From Streptomyces sp. CB02923 (GTDB taxonomy: Bacteria > Actinomycetota > Actinomycetes > Streptomycetales > Streptomycetaceae), in contig NZ_LWKZ01000028.1 of assembly GCF_001905005.1 (NCBI RefSeq), forward strand, positions 275,807-308,580: 32,774 nt of DNA, given 5' to 3'. Made by a program: the position numbers and the translations under genes. Positions 14,922 to 23,147 of this stretch are shown here, piece by piece. Positions within the stretch are counted from its first letter, which is position 1, and each line of letters begins with the position of its first letter. The notes under the pieces are model-generated. The model searched no databases, was not told where the DNA came from, and worked only from the letters and a program-made list of their open reading frames with translations.

Positions 14922-15310
14922 CCACCCTCATCACCGACCACGACACCGACCACGACTCCGACACCGGAACCCGCCGTACCGGCACCGCCACGGAGCCGGA
15001 CGCGAAACCGGACACGAAACCGGACACGAAGCCGGGCACAAAGCCCGCGGCCGGGCCGACGCGCGGTGCGGCGCGCGGGCAGGCCGACGGCATGGCCGTG
15101 GCCGCGTTCGTGCTCGGCCTCGTCGGCACACTGGTCGCCAACGTCGTCCTCGGCCCCTGCGCCCTCGTACTCGGAGCGCTGGCCCTGGCACGCAACACCA
15201 CCCGGCGCTTCCGTGCCGTGCTCGGCATGGCCCTCGGCGCCGTCGACCTGATCATCCTGGCGACGCTGGCCACCGCCGACGGCTCCCTGAGCTGGACGTT
15301 CGGCGGCTGA
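14918..15310 (+). CDS. DUF4190-type membrane protein
   Basis: 130 aa. A charged N-terminus with Asp-Thr-Lys-Pro repeats (about residues 27-44) is followed by the DUF4190 core: GMAVAAFVLGLVGTLVANVVLGPCALVLGALALARN and FRAVLGMALGAVDLIILATLATADG, two or three helices. Function unknown. Translationally coupled to the small membrane protein and probably under control of the divergent TetR. Confidence 0.8.
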   Translation: MTTLITDHDTDHDSDTGTRRTGTATEPDAKPDTKPDTKPGTKPAAGPTRGAARGQADGMAVAAFVLGLVGTLVANVVLGPCALVLGALALARNTTRRFRAVLGMALGAVDLIILATLATADGSLSWTFGG

Positions 15311-15327
15311 CGCCGAGCCGCTCAGGC

Positions 15328-15360
15328 ACCCGGCGCACCCGGCGCACCCGGCGCACACAC
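15328..15360 (+). repeat. 9-bp tandem repeat
   Basis: Consecutive CCGGCGCAC units, three perfect plus one after a short CACA interruption, between the DUF4190 gene and the convergent transposase-like gene. Confidence 0.8.
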
Positions 15361-15371
15361 CCGGCGCACGC

Positions 15372-15406
15372 GACTGCCCTTCACCCCGCGAGGGTGAGGG
15401 GCAGTC
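15372..15406. terminator. Bidirectional terminator hairpin
   Basis: A 15-bp stem (15372-15386 with 15392-15406, one G-T wobble) and a 5-nt loop between convergent genes. It overlaps the stop codon and last codons of the transposase-like gene. Confidence 0.7.
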
Positions 15407-16703
15407 CGTTCGTGCGCTGCCGGGCGGCGCGGGCCGACTGTGCAGGCGCGTAGGCGTACGACTGCGGGAGCGCGTGCAGTCGCTGGCGTGTGCCGTGGTC
15501 CGGCCGTGCGGCCTCCAGGTCGCTGAGCGCGGTGAGCGACTGGACGGCGTACGCGATCGAAGCCAGCGTCATGTGGCGGTGCCAGCCGTCGTACGACCGT
15601 CCCTCGAAGTCCCGCAGGCCCGTGCGGCCTCCGGTGCGGGCGCTGTCGCGGGCCACGCAGGCGGCGGCCCGCGTGAGGCGGTGCAGGTCGGCCGGGGTCC
15701 TGCGGGTCGGCGTCGTCAGCCAGAAGTCCGCGCGGGCGCCCGGTCCGCGTCCCCCGTCGTGGCCTTCGGGGTCCTCGTACCGCTGCGCGTAGAGCAGCAG
15801 CTCGCGCCCCTCGCCGCTCTCGGCGCTCGCTCCGTTCTCGCCGCCCTCTGCACCGCTGGTACGCGCCGGTACGACGCGGGTCAGTACGGCCCGTACGCCG
15901 GGAGCCACGTCGTGGACCGGCAGCCCGAAACGTTCCGGCGCGGCCAGGACACGCTGCGCGGGAAGGGCGTTGTGCCGCGTCGGCCGACCGCCGCGGTCCA
16001 CCAGGTGGAGCACGAGGGAGCCGGGCGTGCGGGCCATGACGGGCAGGCCGAGCGGGGCGAGCGTGCTCAGCACGTCTGCGGCGTGGTGCATCTGGCTGTC
16101 CCAGACGACCGGGGAGGCGGGGCCGTTGGCCGGGTCGGCGGCCCGTTGCGCCAGTTCGAGGATCCGGGTCACGCCGTCGTCATCGGGGGTGGTCGTTCCG
16201 GAGGCCGGCGGGGGGAGGTGGAGCCGCCAGTCGACGGGGACGTTGAGGGACTGGCCCGCGTACCAGAGACCGTACGCGAGCTGGCCGTTGACCAGCTGGC
16301 CGGTGGCGGGGACGAAACGGCGGTGGACGCCGACCGAGTTCGTACCGGACTTGGGGATGAGCATCGGGCGTACGACCCATGAGCGCGGGCGGGCGCGGTC
16401 CACGAGGTAGTCGGCCAGTGCTTCACGGACGGCGCGCCAGTTCCACGGGGCGTTGCAGACGAAGTGGTGCAGGCGCTGGGCGGCGCCGGTGTCGTCCAGC
16501 GTCCGGGCGATGTTGCGGATGGACTTGCGGCCGGGCGCGGTGAGCAGTCCGCGTACGTACTGCTCACCCTTGAGGTGGTGGTCCGCCCTGGAGAAGGAGG
16601 CGAACAGGTGACTGCACAGGTCCTCGATCCACGCCTCCTGGGTGCTGACCGGCCGCCCGGGGAGGAGCGGCGGAGCGGCGGTGGGGGATGCGGACACGGA
16701 CAA
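15381..16703 (-). CDS. Transposase-derived protein A (IS701-like, probably domesticated)
   Basis: 440 aa. Start is TTG 16703 or GTG 16697. It aligns with the IS701 DDE family: DLCSHLFASFSRADHHLKGEQY, GLLTAPGRKSIRNIARTL, LHHFVCNAPWNWRAVREAL, PKSGTNSVGVHRRFVPATGQLVNGQ, DWRLHLP, and C-terminal GLRDFEGRSYDGWHRHMTLAS. Where active members read D-D-T-G-x-x-K, this one has R-P-M-L-I-P-K (residues 112-118), so the first catalytic Asp is missing. No terminal inverted repeats seen. Its promoter carries the same 26-bp element as protein B and the butyrolactone receptor. Role unknown; a DNA-binding or regulatory function is inferred. Confidence 0.8.
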   Translation of the reverse strand: MSVSASPTAAPPLLPGRPVSTQEAWIEDLCSHLFASFSRADHHLKGEQYVRGLLTAPGRKSIRNIARTLDDTGAAQRLHHFVCNAPWNWRAVREALADYLVDRARPRSWVVRPMLIPKSGTNSVGVHRRFVPATGQLVNGQLAYGLWYAGQSLNVPVDWRLHLPPPASGTTTPDDDGVTRILELAQRAADPANGPASPVVWDSQMHHAADVLSTLAPLGLPVMARTPGSLVLHLVDRGGRPTRHNALPAQRVLAAPERFGLPVHDVAPGVRAVLTRVVPARTSGAEGGENGASAESGEGRELLLYAQRYEDPEGHDGGRGPGARADFWLTTPTRRTPADLHRLTRAAACVARDSARTGGRTGLRDFEGRSYDGWHRHMTLASIAYAVQSLTALSDLEAARPDHGTRQRLHALPQSYAYAPAQSARAARQRTNGLPLTLAG

Positions 16704-16750
16704 GGGACTGGCCCCCGGGGAGATGGGACGGGCAGGCGGGCGTCAGCAGG

Positions 16751-16776
16751 ACAATAAAGAACGTTCGCTATGTTTC
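16751..16776 (-). promoter_or_regulatory. ARE-like 26-bp operator/promoter of transposase-like A
   Basis: On the minus strand it contains GCGAACGTTCTTTATTGT. It agrees at 20 of 26 positions with the element before protein B (19421-19446) and at 18 of 26 with that of the receptor gene (23148-23173). TATTGT can serve as the -10. It lies 48 bp upstream of the start codon, similar to the spacing at B. ACTTC-AC-GAAGT (16803-16814), a further palindrome, lies upstream. Confidence 0.65.
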
Positions 16777-16840
16777 GCGCGTCGGGGGACGGATCGCGGA
16801 CGACTTCACGAAGTTCCGGGGCGGGGGGTTGGAGGCGCCG

Positions 16841-16900
16841 GGGGCCGCCGGGAGGCGGGCGACCGGAGGCGGCCGTAGGCGCCTGGGGCCGCCGGGAGGC
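16841..16900. repeat. 44-bp-spaced direct repeat after the phosphotransferase gene
   Basis: GGGGCCGCCGGGAGGC occurs at 16841-16856 and 16885-16900 in very GC-rich DNA that can also form hairpins, just past the phosphotransferase stop. It may act as a transcription terminator. Confidence 0.7.
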
Positions 16901-16919
16901 CCCCGGTGCCCGCCGGGGT

Positions 16920-17879
16920 TCAGTTCTGCCAGCCACCGGCGAACGGCAGCGTCCGCCAGTGCTCGATGGCGGGCCGTACGGCCTCCACGAGCAGGGGCAG
17001 TTGCGGCGCCAGCGCGAGGCACGCCACCGAGCGGGTCATCCCCACGGCGTTGACGAAGCGCAGGACGCGCTCGTCGAGCGTCCGCAGGCCACGGCTCCGC
17101 GCTGCCTCGTCGTACGCGGCCTCGCATTCGGGACCGAGGGCCGCCACGTCCCACTCGACCGGTCCGAGCGTGACCAGTTCGAAGTCGGAGTAGAGCGCAC
17201 CGCCCGGGGTGGCGACGATGTTGACGGCGGGCGCGTCCCCGTGGACCGGCTGGAAGCCGACGCCGGGGAACTCCGCCTCGAACGCCGCACGCGAGCTGAC
17301 CAGGGGTTCCAGGAGCGCCCACTCCCGCCGCGCGCGGTCGAGGTCGGCCGGGCCGAGGAGGTCGGGACGGCCTTCGAGGGCGGCCAGCGCCTCCGTGGCG
17401 AACCTCGGTTCGGCGGCCGACAGGAACGGCAGCTCACCCGGGTACGAGCGCAGCGCGGCGTGCAGGCCGGCCGTCAGGCGGGAGTGGTGCACGTAATCGG
17501 GCTCGCCGCCCTTGTCCTGCTCGACGAACTGCCAGAACGTCATCGAGAAACCGTCGCGCCGCACCGGCTCCCTGGGCACGAGCGGGCTCGGCGGAACCAC
17601 CGGGACGCCCTGGGCCGCGAGCCACCCCACCACGTCGAGTTCCAGCCGCTGACGGGCCGCCTGGATGTCGGGCCCGGCGTACGGAGGAAGGACGGTCGGC
17701 ACCCGGACGACCACGGGCGAGGGCGCGAGGTGCACGACGACGGAGAACACGTCGTGGAGCACCGTCGCGTCGGTCACCGTGAGCCCCAGGTCGCGCCCCG
17801 CGGCGACGGCCGCGTCCCGCGCACGTGAGGTGCGGGCGGCGAGCTGGTCAGGCGTCATGAAACCGGGCAGTTCTGACAT
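16920..17879 (-). CDS. Aminoglycoside/choline-type phosphotransferase (APH family)
   Basis: 319 aa from ATG 17879. Protein-kinase-like fold: VVVHLAPSPVVVRVPT (N-lobe strand with possible ATP contacts), the catalytic loop HGDAPAVNIVATPG (Asp of HGD, then Asn) and the Mg-binding SDFELVTLGPVEWDVA. These are the APH signatures, with HGDxxxxN and DFE/DW. The physiological substrate is unknown; many Streptomyces copies are not antibiotic-resistance enzymes. Lies between transposase-like A and a TetR gene, all on the minus strand. Confidence 0.85.
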   Translation of the reverse strand: MSELPGFMTPDQLAARTSRARDAAVAAGRDLGLTVTDATVLHDVFSVVVHLAPSPVVVRVPTVLPPYAGPDIQAARQRLELDVVGWLAAQGVPVVPPSPLVPREPVRRDGFSMTFWQFVEQDKGGEPDYVHHSRLTAGLHAALRSYPGELPFLSAAEPRFATEALAALEGRPDLLGPADLDRARREWALLEPLVSSRAAFEAEFPGVGFQPVHGDAPAVNIVATPGGALYSDFELVTLGPVEWDVAALGPECEAAYDEAARSRGLRTLDERVLRFVNAVGMTRSVACLALAPQLPLLVEAVRPAIEHWRTLPFAGGWQN

Positions 17880-18008
17880 GGCGGCGATGCTGCCACGGCG
17901 GGCACCGCGCCGCGACGGGATTGACGCCCCCTCACAGCGCACCCACCGGGCACTCACCGCGCACTCAGCGCGCACTCACCGCGCCCCCCGCGTCGCGGCG
18001 ACGCGCAC

Positions 18009-18968
18009 TCACCGTGTCGCGGCGCGCACCCGGCACTCGGCCACCCGGTGCTCCCCTGCCCGGTGCTCGCCGGTCCGGAGCTCGCCCGCGCGGGCTTCGC
18101 GGGTTTCGTTTGCACGGGTTTCGCGGGATTCGCGGGATTCGCCTGCGCGGGATTCGCCTCCGCGGTGTTCCCCTGAAAGGTCACCGCCCACCGGGTCCTC
18201 ACTCACCCGGTACGCCCCTATCGGGCCCGCCGAGCCCATCGGACCTACCGGCCCCACCGTCCCCGTAGGCCCCACTGGGCTCACCGGCCCGATCGGCCCC
18301 ACCGAGCCCCCCGGACCCACCGATCCCCCCGGCCCCACCGGCCCCTCGTCCCCGCCCATCAGGAGCGGCGGCCGGGCGCCCAGCACCAGGCCCCACACGC
18401 GGTCCACGTGCTCCCACGGGGACAGCCCGGCCGTGGCCCCGCGGGGCACGCCGATGCGGGCCGCGAACTCCGCGCCGGTCACCACGGAGACCGCCGTGGC
18501 GGTGACCGCCTCCGCGGTCGTCCAGCCGACGAAGTCCGCGCGGGCCCGATCGACGAGTTCGGTGAGCGACGGCAGCCACATCGCGTACCAGGTGTTGCCG
18601 TCGTCCGGGAAGTCCCACGCGAGGCGGGCGGCGGCCCGTACGTCGGGCTCCTCTTCGAGCAGCCGCGCGAGGGTGCGGGTGAAAGTGACGACGCGTCGTA
18701 ACTCGCCCCGGGCCGCCGTCTTGGGGCACCGGCTCGCCGCCATGAGGGACTCCAGCGCGCTCCGGGTCAGCGCGCAGCCGGAGTCCCTGACCGCTTCGGC
18801 GAGCGCCGCCTTGGACGCGAAGTGGAACGTCAGGCCGCCGATCGTGACGTCCGCCGCGGTGCTGATACGGGCCATCGAGGCGCCCGCGTAACCCTTCTCG
18901 GCGATCTCGTCGGCGGCGGCCCGCAGCAGGGCCCGGCGCGTCCGCTCAGCTCGGTCCTGTCGCGCCAT
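18009..18968 (-). CDS. ScbR-family TetR regulator with collagen-like tail
   Basis: 319 aa from ATG 18968 (GAGGCGGGG upstream). N-terminal HTH RQDRAERTRRALLRAAADEIAEKGYAGASMARIS and FHFASKAALAEAV, and a ligand domain with WDFPDDGNTWYAMWLP and SVVTGAEFAARIG, both like butyrolactone receptors. The regulator core ends near residue 205. Residues 209-251 are then Gly-X-Y triplets with Gly at every third position but one (Ser230), followed by about 60 residues of Arg/Glu/Ser-rich repeats (GEHR, GESR, ESRE). The tail is unusual for this family and may be a slippage-born extension. Confidence 0.85.
   Translation of the reverse strand: MARQDRAERTRRALLRAAADEIAEKGYAGASMARISTAADVTIGGLTFHFASKAALAEAVRDSGCALTRSALESLMAASRCPKTAARGELRRVVTFTRTLARLLEEEPDVRAAARLAWDFPDDGNTWYAMWLPSLTELVDRARADFVGWTTAEAVTATAVSVVTGAEFAARIGVPRGATAGLSPWEHVDRVWGLVLGARPPLLMGGDEGPVGPGGSVGPGGSVGPIGPVSPVGPTGTVGPVGPMGSAGPIGAYRVSEDPVGGDLSGEHRGGESRAGESRESRETRANETREARAGELRTGEHRAGEHRVAECRVRAATR
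18013..18344 (-). repeat. Repetitive DNA encoding the collagen-like and RE-rich tail
   Basis: 18213-18344 is built of imperfect GGCCCCACC-type 9-bp units (plus strand) that code Gly-Pro-X triplets. 18013-18200 holds GGGATTCGC- and CCGGTGCTC-type short repeats. All are in frame with the TetR gene. Confidence 0.8.
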
Positions 18969-19420
18969 TGCCCCGCCTCGGTGATCGCCCTCGGTTGTCA
19001 GCGCCGTACCGGTGACATCCAACCGTCCATGCTAGAGCCGGGTTTGACCGCCCGCACGGCTCCGGCGGCAGTTGGCGGAGACTTGATCAGTATGGGAACC
19101 GGTATCCGTCCGGGGTCCGGGGCCCGTCCCACGGGGGCGCTCGTTGACGCCTGAACCGTTCCCCGGAGGGCGTCGGCCGGGCGGCCGCCGAAGCGGAATC
19201 CCGCCCTGCGCCGGGGGCGCGGCTCCGGCGGCCCGCGTCCCCGCGTCCGGCCCGACGCGCCGTCAGGTACGCGGCCCGGCCCCGGCCCGGTATCCGTACC
19301 CCCTCCGGGGCGCGGCCACCCCGATTCCTCCCCCGCCGAGCGCCCGCGGTTCGGCCGGCGTTCAACTGCCCGCGACCGGCTGCGGGTACGACGAAAAAAG
19401 CCCCGGACCTCGTGGGCTCG
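18969..19420. other. Intergenic region between the tailed TetR and transposase-like B
   Basis: No gene recognised. Contains a minus-strand TAGCAT (near 19030) that could be the -10 of the TetR gene, two GGTATCCGT motifs, and a weak hairpin AGCCC/GGGCT followed on the minus strand by a T-run (19392-19418). Confidence 0.5.
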
Positions 19421-19446
19421 CAAAAAAAACGATCGTTCTTTATTCT
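19421..19446 (+). promoter_or_regulatory. ARE-like 26-bp operator/promoter of transposase-like B
   Basis: Contains AAAACGATCGTTCTTTATTC, an imperfect 24-bp palindrome centred on GATC. 19 of 26 positions match the receptor-gene site (23148-23173) without gaps and 20 of 26 match the site of protein A. TATTCT fits a -10. It lies 50 bp before the start codon. Confidence 0.7.
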
Positions 19447-19496
19447 TTGCTGGTCGGCGCCCGATTCACGGGATGACCACGGGAGGGAACGAACGC

Positions 19497-21047
19497 ATGA
19501 CGACAGAAACCGCGCATCCGGCTACCCGAACCCCCGCACGCCCCCTGTCCGCTCCCCTCTCTTCCAGCCACCCCCTCGCAGTCCGCACCGCGCCCGACAA
19601 ATCCGGCGTACGGGATGTCTCCGGCGCCTCCGCCGACACCCACACCGCCGGTTCCGGAAGGACCGCCCGCCCCGGCCGGTCCACCGCCCACAACGGAGGC
19701 ACCGGCAGAACCTCCGCCGCCGGAACCACCGGCCCCGCGGGCCGAACCGGAACCGTCCGCCGGCCGGGCCGGGCCGACGCCCCCGCCGCGCCCGCGCCGT
19801 CCGCCGCCGCCTCCGGCGACTCCGCTTCCACCGCCGCGACCGTGACATCCGGCCCGTCCGAGACGTTCGACGCCTTCGCCGAGGACCTTTTCGGCCATCT
19901 CCCGCGTACCGACCAGCGCCGCTGGGCCCACGCGTATCTGCTGGCACTGCTGACCACCGAAGGCAAGAAGTCCGTACGCCGGCTCGCCGCGGCGGTCTCC
20001 GACTCGCCCACCGCCTCGCAGTCGCTCCACCAGTTCCTGAACGCCAGCCCCTGGGACTGGAACCCGGTGCGCCGCGAAATCGTCCGCCGCGCGGAGCAGC
20101 CCGCCCCGCCCCGGGCGTGGATCCTCGCCCCGGCGGTACTGCCCAAGCGCGGCGGCCACTCGGTGGGCGTCCACCGCCGCTTCGACTCCGCCGTCGGGCG
20201 GACCGTGAGCTGCCAGCTCGCCATGGGCATGTTCCTGCCGGTGGGTGACGCCCCCACGGCCGCCGCCGTCTCCGCCTCCGCCGCCGCGACCTCTGCCGTC
20301 ACCGCAGCCTCGGCCGCCTCCTCCGTCGCCGCCTCTGTCGCCGCCTCCGCCGCCGGTGACTGCGGCGGCAGCGCGGCCGTGTCCGTCGACTGGCGGCTGT
20401 TCCTGCCGCCGCAGTGGGCCGAGGAAACCGAGCTGCTGCGCCGCAACCGCATCCCCGCCTCGGAGACGAGCCACCCCCGCCCGATGTGGGTGCACGCCCT
20501 CGACCTCGTGGAAGCCCAGGCCGCCCGTTCGACCTGCCCGCCGGCGCCGGTCGTGGCGGACCTGAGCGAGTACTCCGACTCCGTACGGCTCATCGAGGCG
20601 CTCGCCCGGCAGGGACGCGACTTCGTCATCGCCGTACCGCCCGCCACCCCCCTGGCCACCCCGGCCACGCCCGGCATGCCCGGCGACCCCGGCACCCGCC
20701 CGCGCCTGCTCCAGTCCGCGCCCACGCCCGTACGTCTGCCCGGCTCCCACCACACCTACCGCGCCTTCGCGGAACCCGGCCCGGCCAACGCCCGGCCGCC
20801 CCGGGTCTGGCTCACCAACATGGCCCACCGCCGCATGGGCCAGCTCGTCGGCCTCGCCCGGCTGCACCAGCTGCCCGCGGCGACCCTGCGCACCCTCGCG
20901 ACGGACTTCGGACTGCACGACTTCGAGGGCCGCTCCTTCCCGGGCTGGCACCACCACATGACGCTGGCCTCCGCCGCGCACGCCTACCGTGCCCTGGCGG
21001 CGGAGCCGGACGAGGCGACGCTGTCCACGGTGCGGTTCGTGTCCTGA
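19497..21047 (+). CDS. Transposase-derived protein B (IS701-like, probably domesticated)
   Basis: 516 aa from ATG 19497 (GGGAGGG ten bases upstream; an ATG at 19473 is less likely). A Pro/Ala/Thr-rich N-terminus of about 115 residues precedes the IS701-like region: DLFGHLPRTDQRRWAHAYLLALLTTEGKKSVRRLAAAV, LHQFLNASPWDWNPVRREI, LPKRGGHSVGVHRRFDSAVGRTVSCQ, VDWRLFLPPQW and GLHDFEGRSFPGWHHHMTLAS. As in protein A, the Asp of the DDTG motif is absent (I-L-A-P-A-V-L-P-K). An Ala/Ser-rich insert occupies about 20260-20370. Probably a paralogue of A; an exapted, non-transposing role is inferred. Confidence 0.8.
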   Translation: MTTETAHPATRTPARPLSAPLSSSHPLAVRTAPDKSGVRDVSGASADTHTAGSGRTARPGRSTAHNGGTGRTSAAGTTGPAGRTGTVRRPGRADAPAAPAPSAAASGDSASTAATVTSGPSETFDAFAEDLFGHLPRTDQRRWAHAYLLALLTTEGKKSVRRLAAAVSDSPTASQSLHQFLNASPWDWNPVRREIVRRAEQPAPPRAWILAPAVLPKRGGHSVGVHRRFDSAVGRTVSCQLAMGMFLPVGDAPTAAAVSASAAATSAVTAASAASSVAASVAASAAGDCGGSAAVSVDWRLFLPPQWAEETELLRRNRIPASETSHPRPMWVHALDLVEAQAARSTCPPAPVVADLSEYSDSVRLIEALARQGRDFVIAVPPATPLATPATPGMPGDPGTRPRLLQSAPTPVRLPGSHHTYRAFAEPGPANARPPRVWLTNMAHRRMGQLVGLARLHQLPAATLRTLATDFGLHDFEGRSFPGWHHHMTLASAAHAYRALAAEPDEATLSTVRFVS

Positions 21048-21066
21048 CGCCGCGCACCGCGCCGCC

Positions 21067-22362
21067 CTAACGGGCGCGGGCGCGGTCCTGAAGGTGCGAC
21101 CGGTACCAGTCGGCCGCCTCCGCGAGCCGTACGAGGGGGCCTGGGCCGGGGTCGCAGCCCGCCGCCGTCCACACCTCGTCGCTGCGGTACCAGTGGTCGC
21201 TGGCGAGCAGGGCGAACTGACGTGCGCTCACCCGGCCGGGGGTGGAGCCGAGGCGCTTCAGGCACTCGTCCCAGGGGAGGTCGGGGAGGGCTTCGGCGAT
21301 GCCGTTCGGGGGCGTGGCGTTCTGAGGCGTGCCGTTCTGGGGCGTTCCCGGCATGCCTGGCATGTCGTTCTGGGGCGTGGCGAGCGTGCCCTTCGGCTGT
21401 GGGAAGACGCCGTGGCCGATCAGAGTGTCCATGAGGTCCCCGTTGCGTACGGGGACGGGGTGACTCGCGTGGTGCACGCCGCCGGGGATGCCGTCCGGCG
21501 CGAGAGCCAGCCGCGCGAAGAGGCGGGCCAGGTCGTCGACCGCCACGGCGGAGAGCAGGCCGCGCCCGCCGTCCCAGCGTGCCGGTACGCGGCCCAGCAG
21601 TTCGGCCAGCGCCGGTACGACCCACCGGTCGCCCGCGCCGAGCACCAGGCCCGGCCGCAGCACCGTGCCGCCCGCCTCCAGCACCGGGCGTTCGGCGGCG
21701 AGGCGGGTGCGGCTGGCGGCGGAGACCGGTGCGGGCGTGACCTCGTCCACGCCCGGACCCGCGTGCGGACCGGCCCCGTACACGGCCGCGGTGGAGAGCA
21801 TGACGATACGGCCGACACCCGCGCGTACGGCTTCGGCGACGAGGGCGGCGGTGCCGCGGACGTTGACCAGCTCGCAGCGCTCCTCGTCCCGGCCGATGTC
21901 GGAGGCGAGGTGGAGCAGGACGTCGGCGCCTTCACAGACACCGCGGAGCGAGGCGGGGTCGGCAAGGTCGGCGGCGACCCATTCGACGGGGGCGCCGGCC
22001 GGCTGCGGGGCTTCCGGCGGCTTGCGGGCGGTGGCGCGGAGGTGGAGGGAGTGGGAGTGGGCGTCGGGGTACGGGCGGGGGTTCGGGTCGAGGTGGCGCG
22101 GCCCCGTTTCCGTACCCGAAACCGAATCAGGATTCTGGTTGACGCCCGGATGTGAGGTGCTGCCCTCCGGATGTGAGGTGCTGCCGTACGGTTCCGGGTC
22201 CGGCCGCGGCCGGTCGCCGGGCGCCGTCGGCCCCGTGGCGGCACGCAGCAGTTCCCGCATCACCGCGGAGCCGATGAACCCGGTCGCCCCGGTCACCACC
22301 ACCCGCCGGGGCGCCGTCGCCGACACGCCTCCTGACACGTCATCCGCCATGCTCGCCGCCAT
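21067..22362 (-). CDS. NAD-dependent epimerase/dehydratase-like protein of the butyrolactone locus
   Basis: 431 aa from ATG 22362 (GGGAGAGG upstream). SDR-extended fold: nucleotide-binding VVVTGATGFIGSAVMREL, AADLADPASL, ADVLLHLASDIG, VNVRGTAALVAEAV and IVMLSTAAVYG. The region that holds YxxxK in active enzymes reads S-A-A-S-R-T-R-L-A-A-E, so the catalytic Tyr and Lys are not seen. Two low-complexity inserts (around residues 42-95 and 325-360) lengthen it beyond the usual 320 or so. JadW2-type proteins of this family accompany AfsA homologues in butyrolactone clusters; a reductive or tailoring step is inferred. Confidence 0.75.
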   Translation of the reverse strand: MAASMADDVSGGVSATAPRRVVVTGATGFIGSAVMRELLRAATGPTAPGDRPRPDPEPYGSTSHPEGSTSHPGVNQNPDSVSGTETGPRHLDPNPRPYPDAHSHSLHLRATARKPPEAPQPAGAPVEWVAADLADPASLRGVCEGADVLLHLASDIGRDEERCELVNVRGTAALVAEAVRAGVGRIVMLSTAAVYGAGPHAGPGVDEVTPAPVSAASRTRLAAERPVLEAGGTVLRPGLVLGAGDRWVVPALAELLGRVPARWDGGRGLLSAVAVDDLARLFARLALAPDGIPGGVHHASHPVPVRNGDLMDTLIGHGVFPQPKGTLATPQNDMPGMPGTPQNGTPQNATPPNGIAEALPDLPWDECLKRLGSTPGRVSARQFALLASDHWYRSDEVWTAAGCDPGPGPLVRLAEAADWYRSHLQDRARAR

Positions 22363-22511
22363 GTCCTCTCCCGCTGCCCACGTCACCCGTGTCACCCGTC
22401 TTGATCGTCGCCACCTTCGCAGACGGCGGTCCGGGTTCCGTCACCGGCTCGGCATACGTGCACGCATACATGTACGGGCGTGGCGGCGGATACGTGCGCT
22501 CGGGCCCGCGC

Positions 22512-23126
22512 TCACGCCGCCGCCCGCCGCCGCCGCGCCGCGAAGGTGACCTGCGGCCTGACGGGCGGCGCGGCGACGCCCGGGAGCAGGTAGCGCCAGA
22601 GGGAGACGACGCGCTGGTGCAGGTCGGCGCGGCCGGAGGAGATCTGCGAGAAGAGCTGCGTACCGGTATAAGCGCTGACCAGGACCCAGGACAGTTCGTC
22701 CACGTTCACCTCGGGGAGCAGTTCGCCCTTCTCGCGCGCGGCGCGCAGCTGGCCGCCGAACTCCTCGGCCCAGTGGCGGTACGCGGAGTCGTCCTGGACC
22801 CCGAATTCGCCCTGCTCGACAGCGAGCCTGACGCCGGCCCGCAGGGTGGGGTTGGACTGCAGTTCCTCCGCCAGGAACAGGGTGATGTCGACCAGGCGCT
22901 GGAGGCCGTCCTCTCCGGGCGGCAGTTCCAGACCGCCGCCCTGCTCGATCATCACTGCCTGGGCCAGGGCTTCCTTGGACGGGAAGTGGAAGTACATCCC
23001 GCCCTGGGTCACACCGGCGCGCTTCATGATCTTGCTGATACTGGCGCCGCTGAACCCGAACTCGTCGAACACCTCGGCGGCCGCCCGGAGGATGACCTCA
23101 CGTGTCCTGACCGCACGCTCCTGCAT
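22512..23126 (-). CDS. Gamma-butyrolactone receptor (ScbR/ArpA family)
   Basis: 204 aa from ATG 23126. MQERAVRTREVILRAAAEVFDEFGF followed by ISKIMKRAGVTQGGMYFHF and SKEALAQAVM is the hallmark N-terminus of ScbR/ArpA receptors. The ligand domain has VRLAVEQGEFG, a conserved Trp in YRHWAEEF and VSAYTGTQLFSQI. Such proteins repress DNA until a butyrolactone binds. It is divergent from an AfsA-type synthase, with an ARE-like site over its own -10. Whether it binds a butyrolactone or is a pseudo-receptor cannot be told from sequence. Confidence 0.88.
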   Translation of the reverse strand: MQERAVRTREVILRAAAEVFDEFGFSGASISKIMKRAGVTQGGMYFHFPSKEALAQAVMIEQGGGLELPPGEDGLQRLVDITLFLAEELQSNPTLRAGVRLAVEQGEFGVQDDSAYRHWAEEFGGQLRAAREKGELLPEVNVDELSWVLVSAYTGTQLFSQISSGRADLHQRVVSLWRYLLPGVAAPPVRPQVTFAARRRRAAA

Positions 23127-23147
23127 GGACAGCACCAGCTCCCTCGA

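Noticed and set aside
19440..20981. 513-codon minus-strand frame opposite transposase-like B
   Set aside because: Gly/Arg-rich shadow; the plus-strand frame has IS701 motifs and a ribosome site.
15381..21047. Composite transposon bounded by the two IS701-like genes
   Set aside because: The two proteins are only distantly related, lack the first catalytic Asp and no terminal repeats or target duplications were seen.
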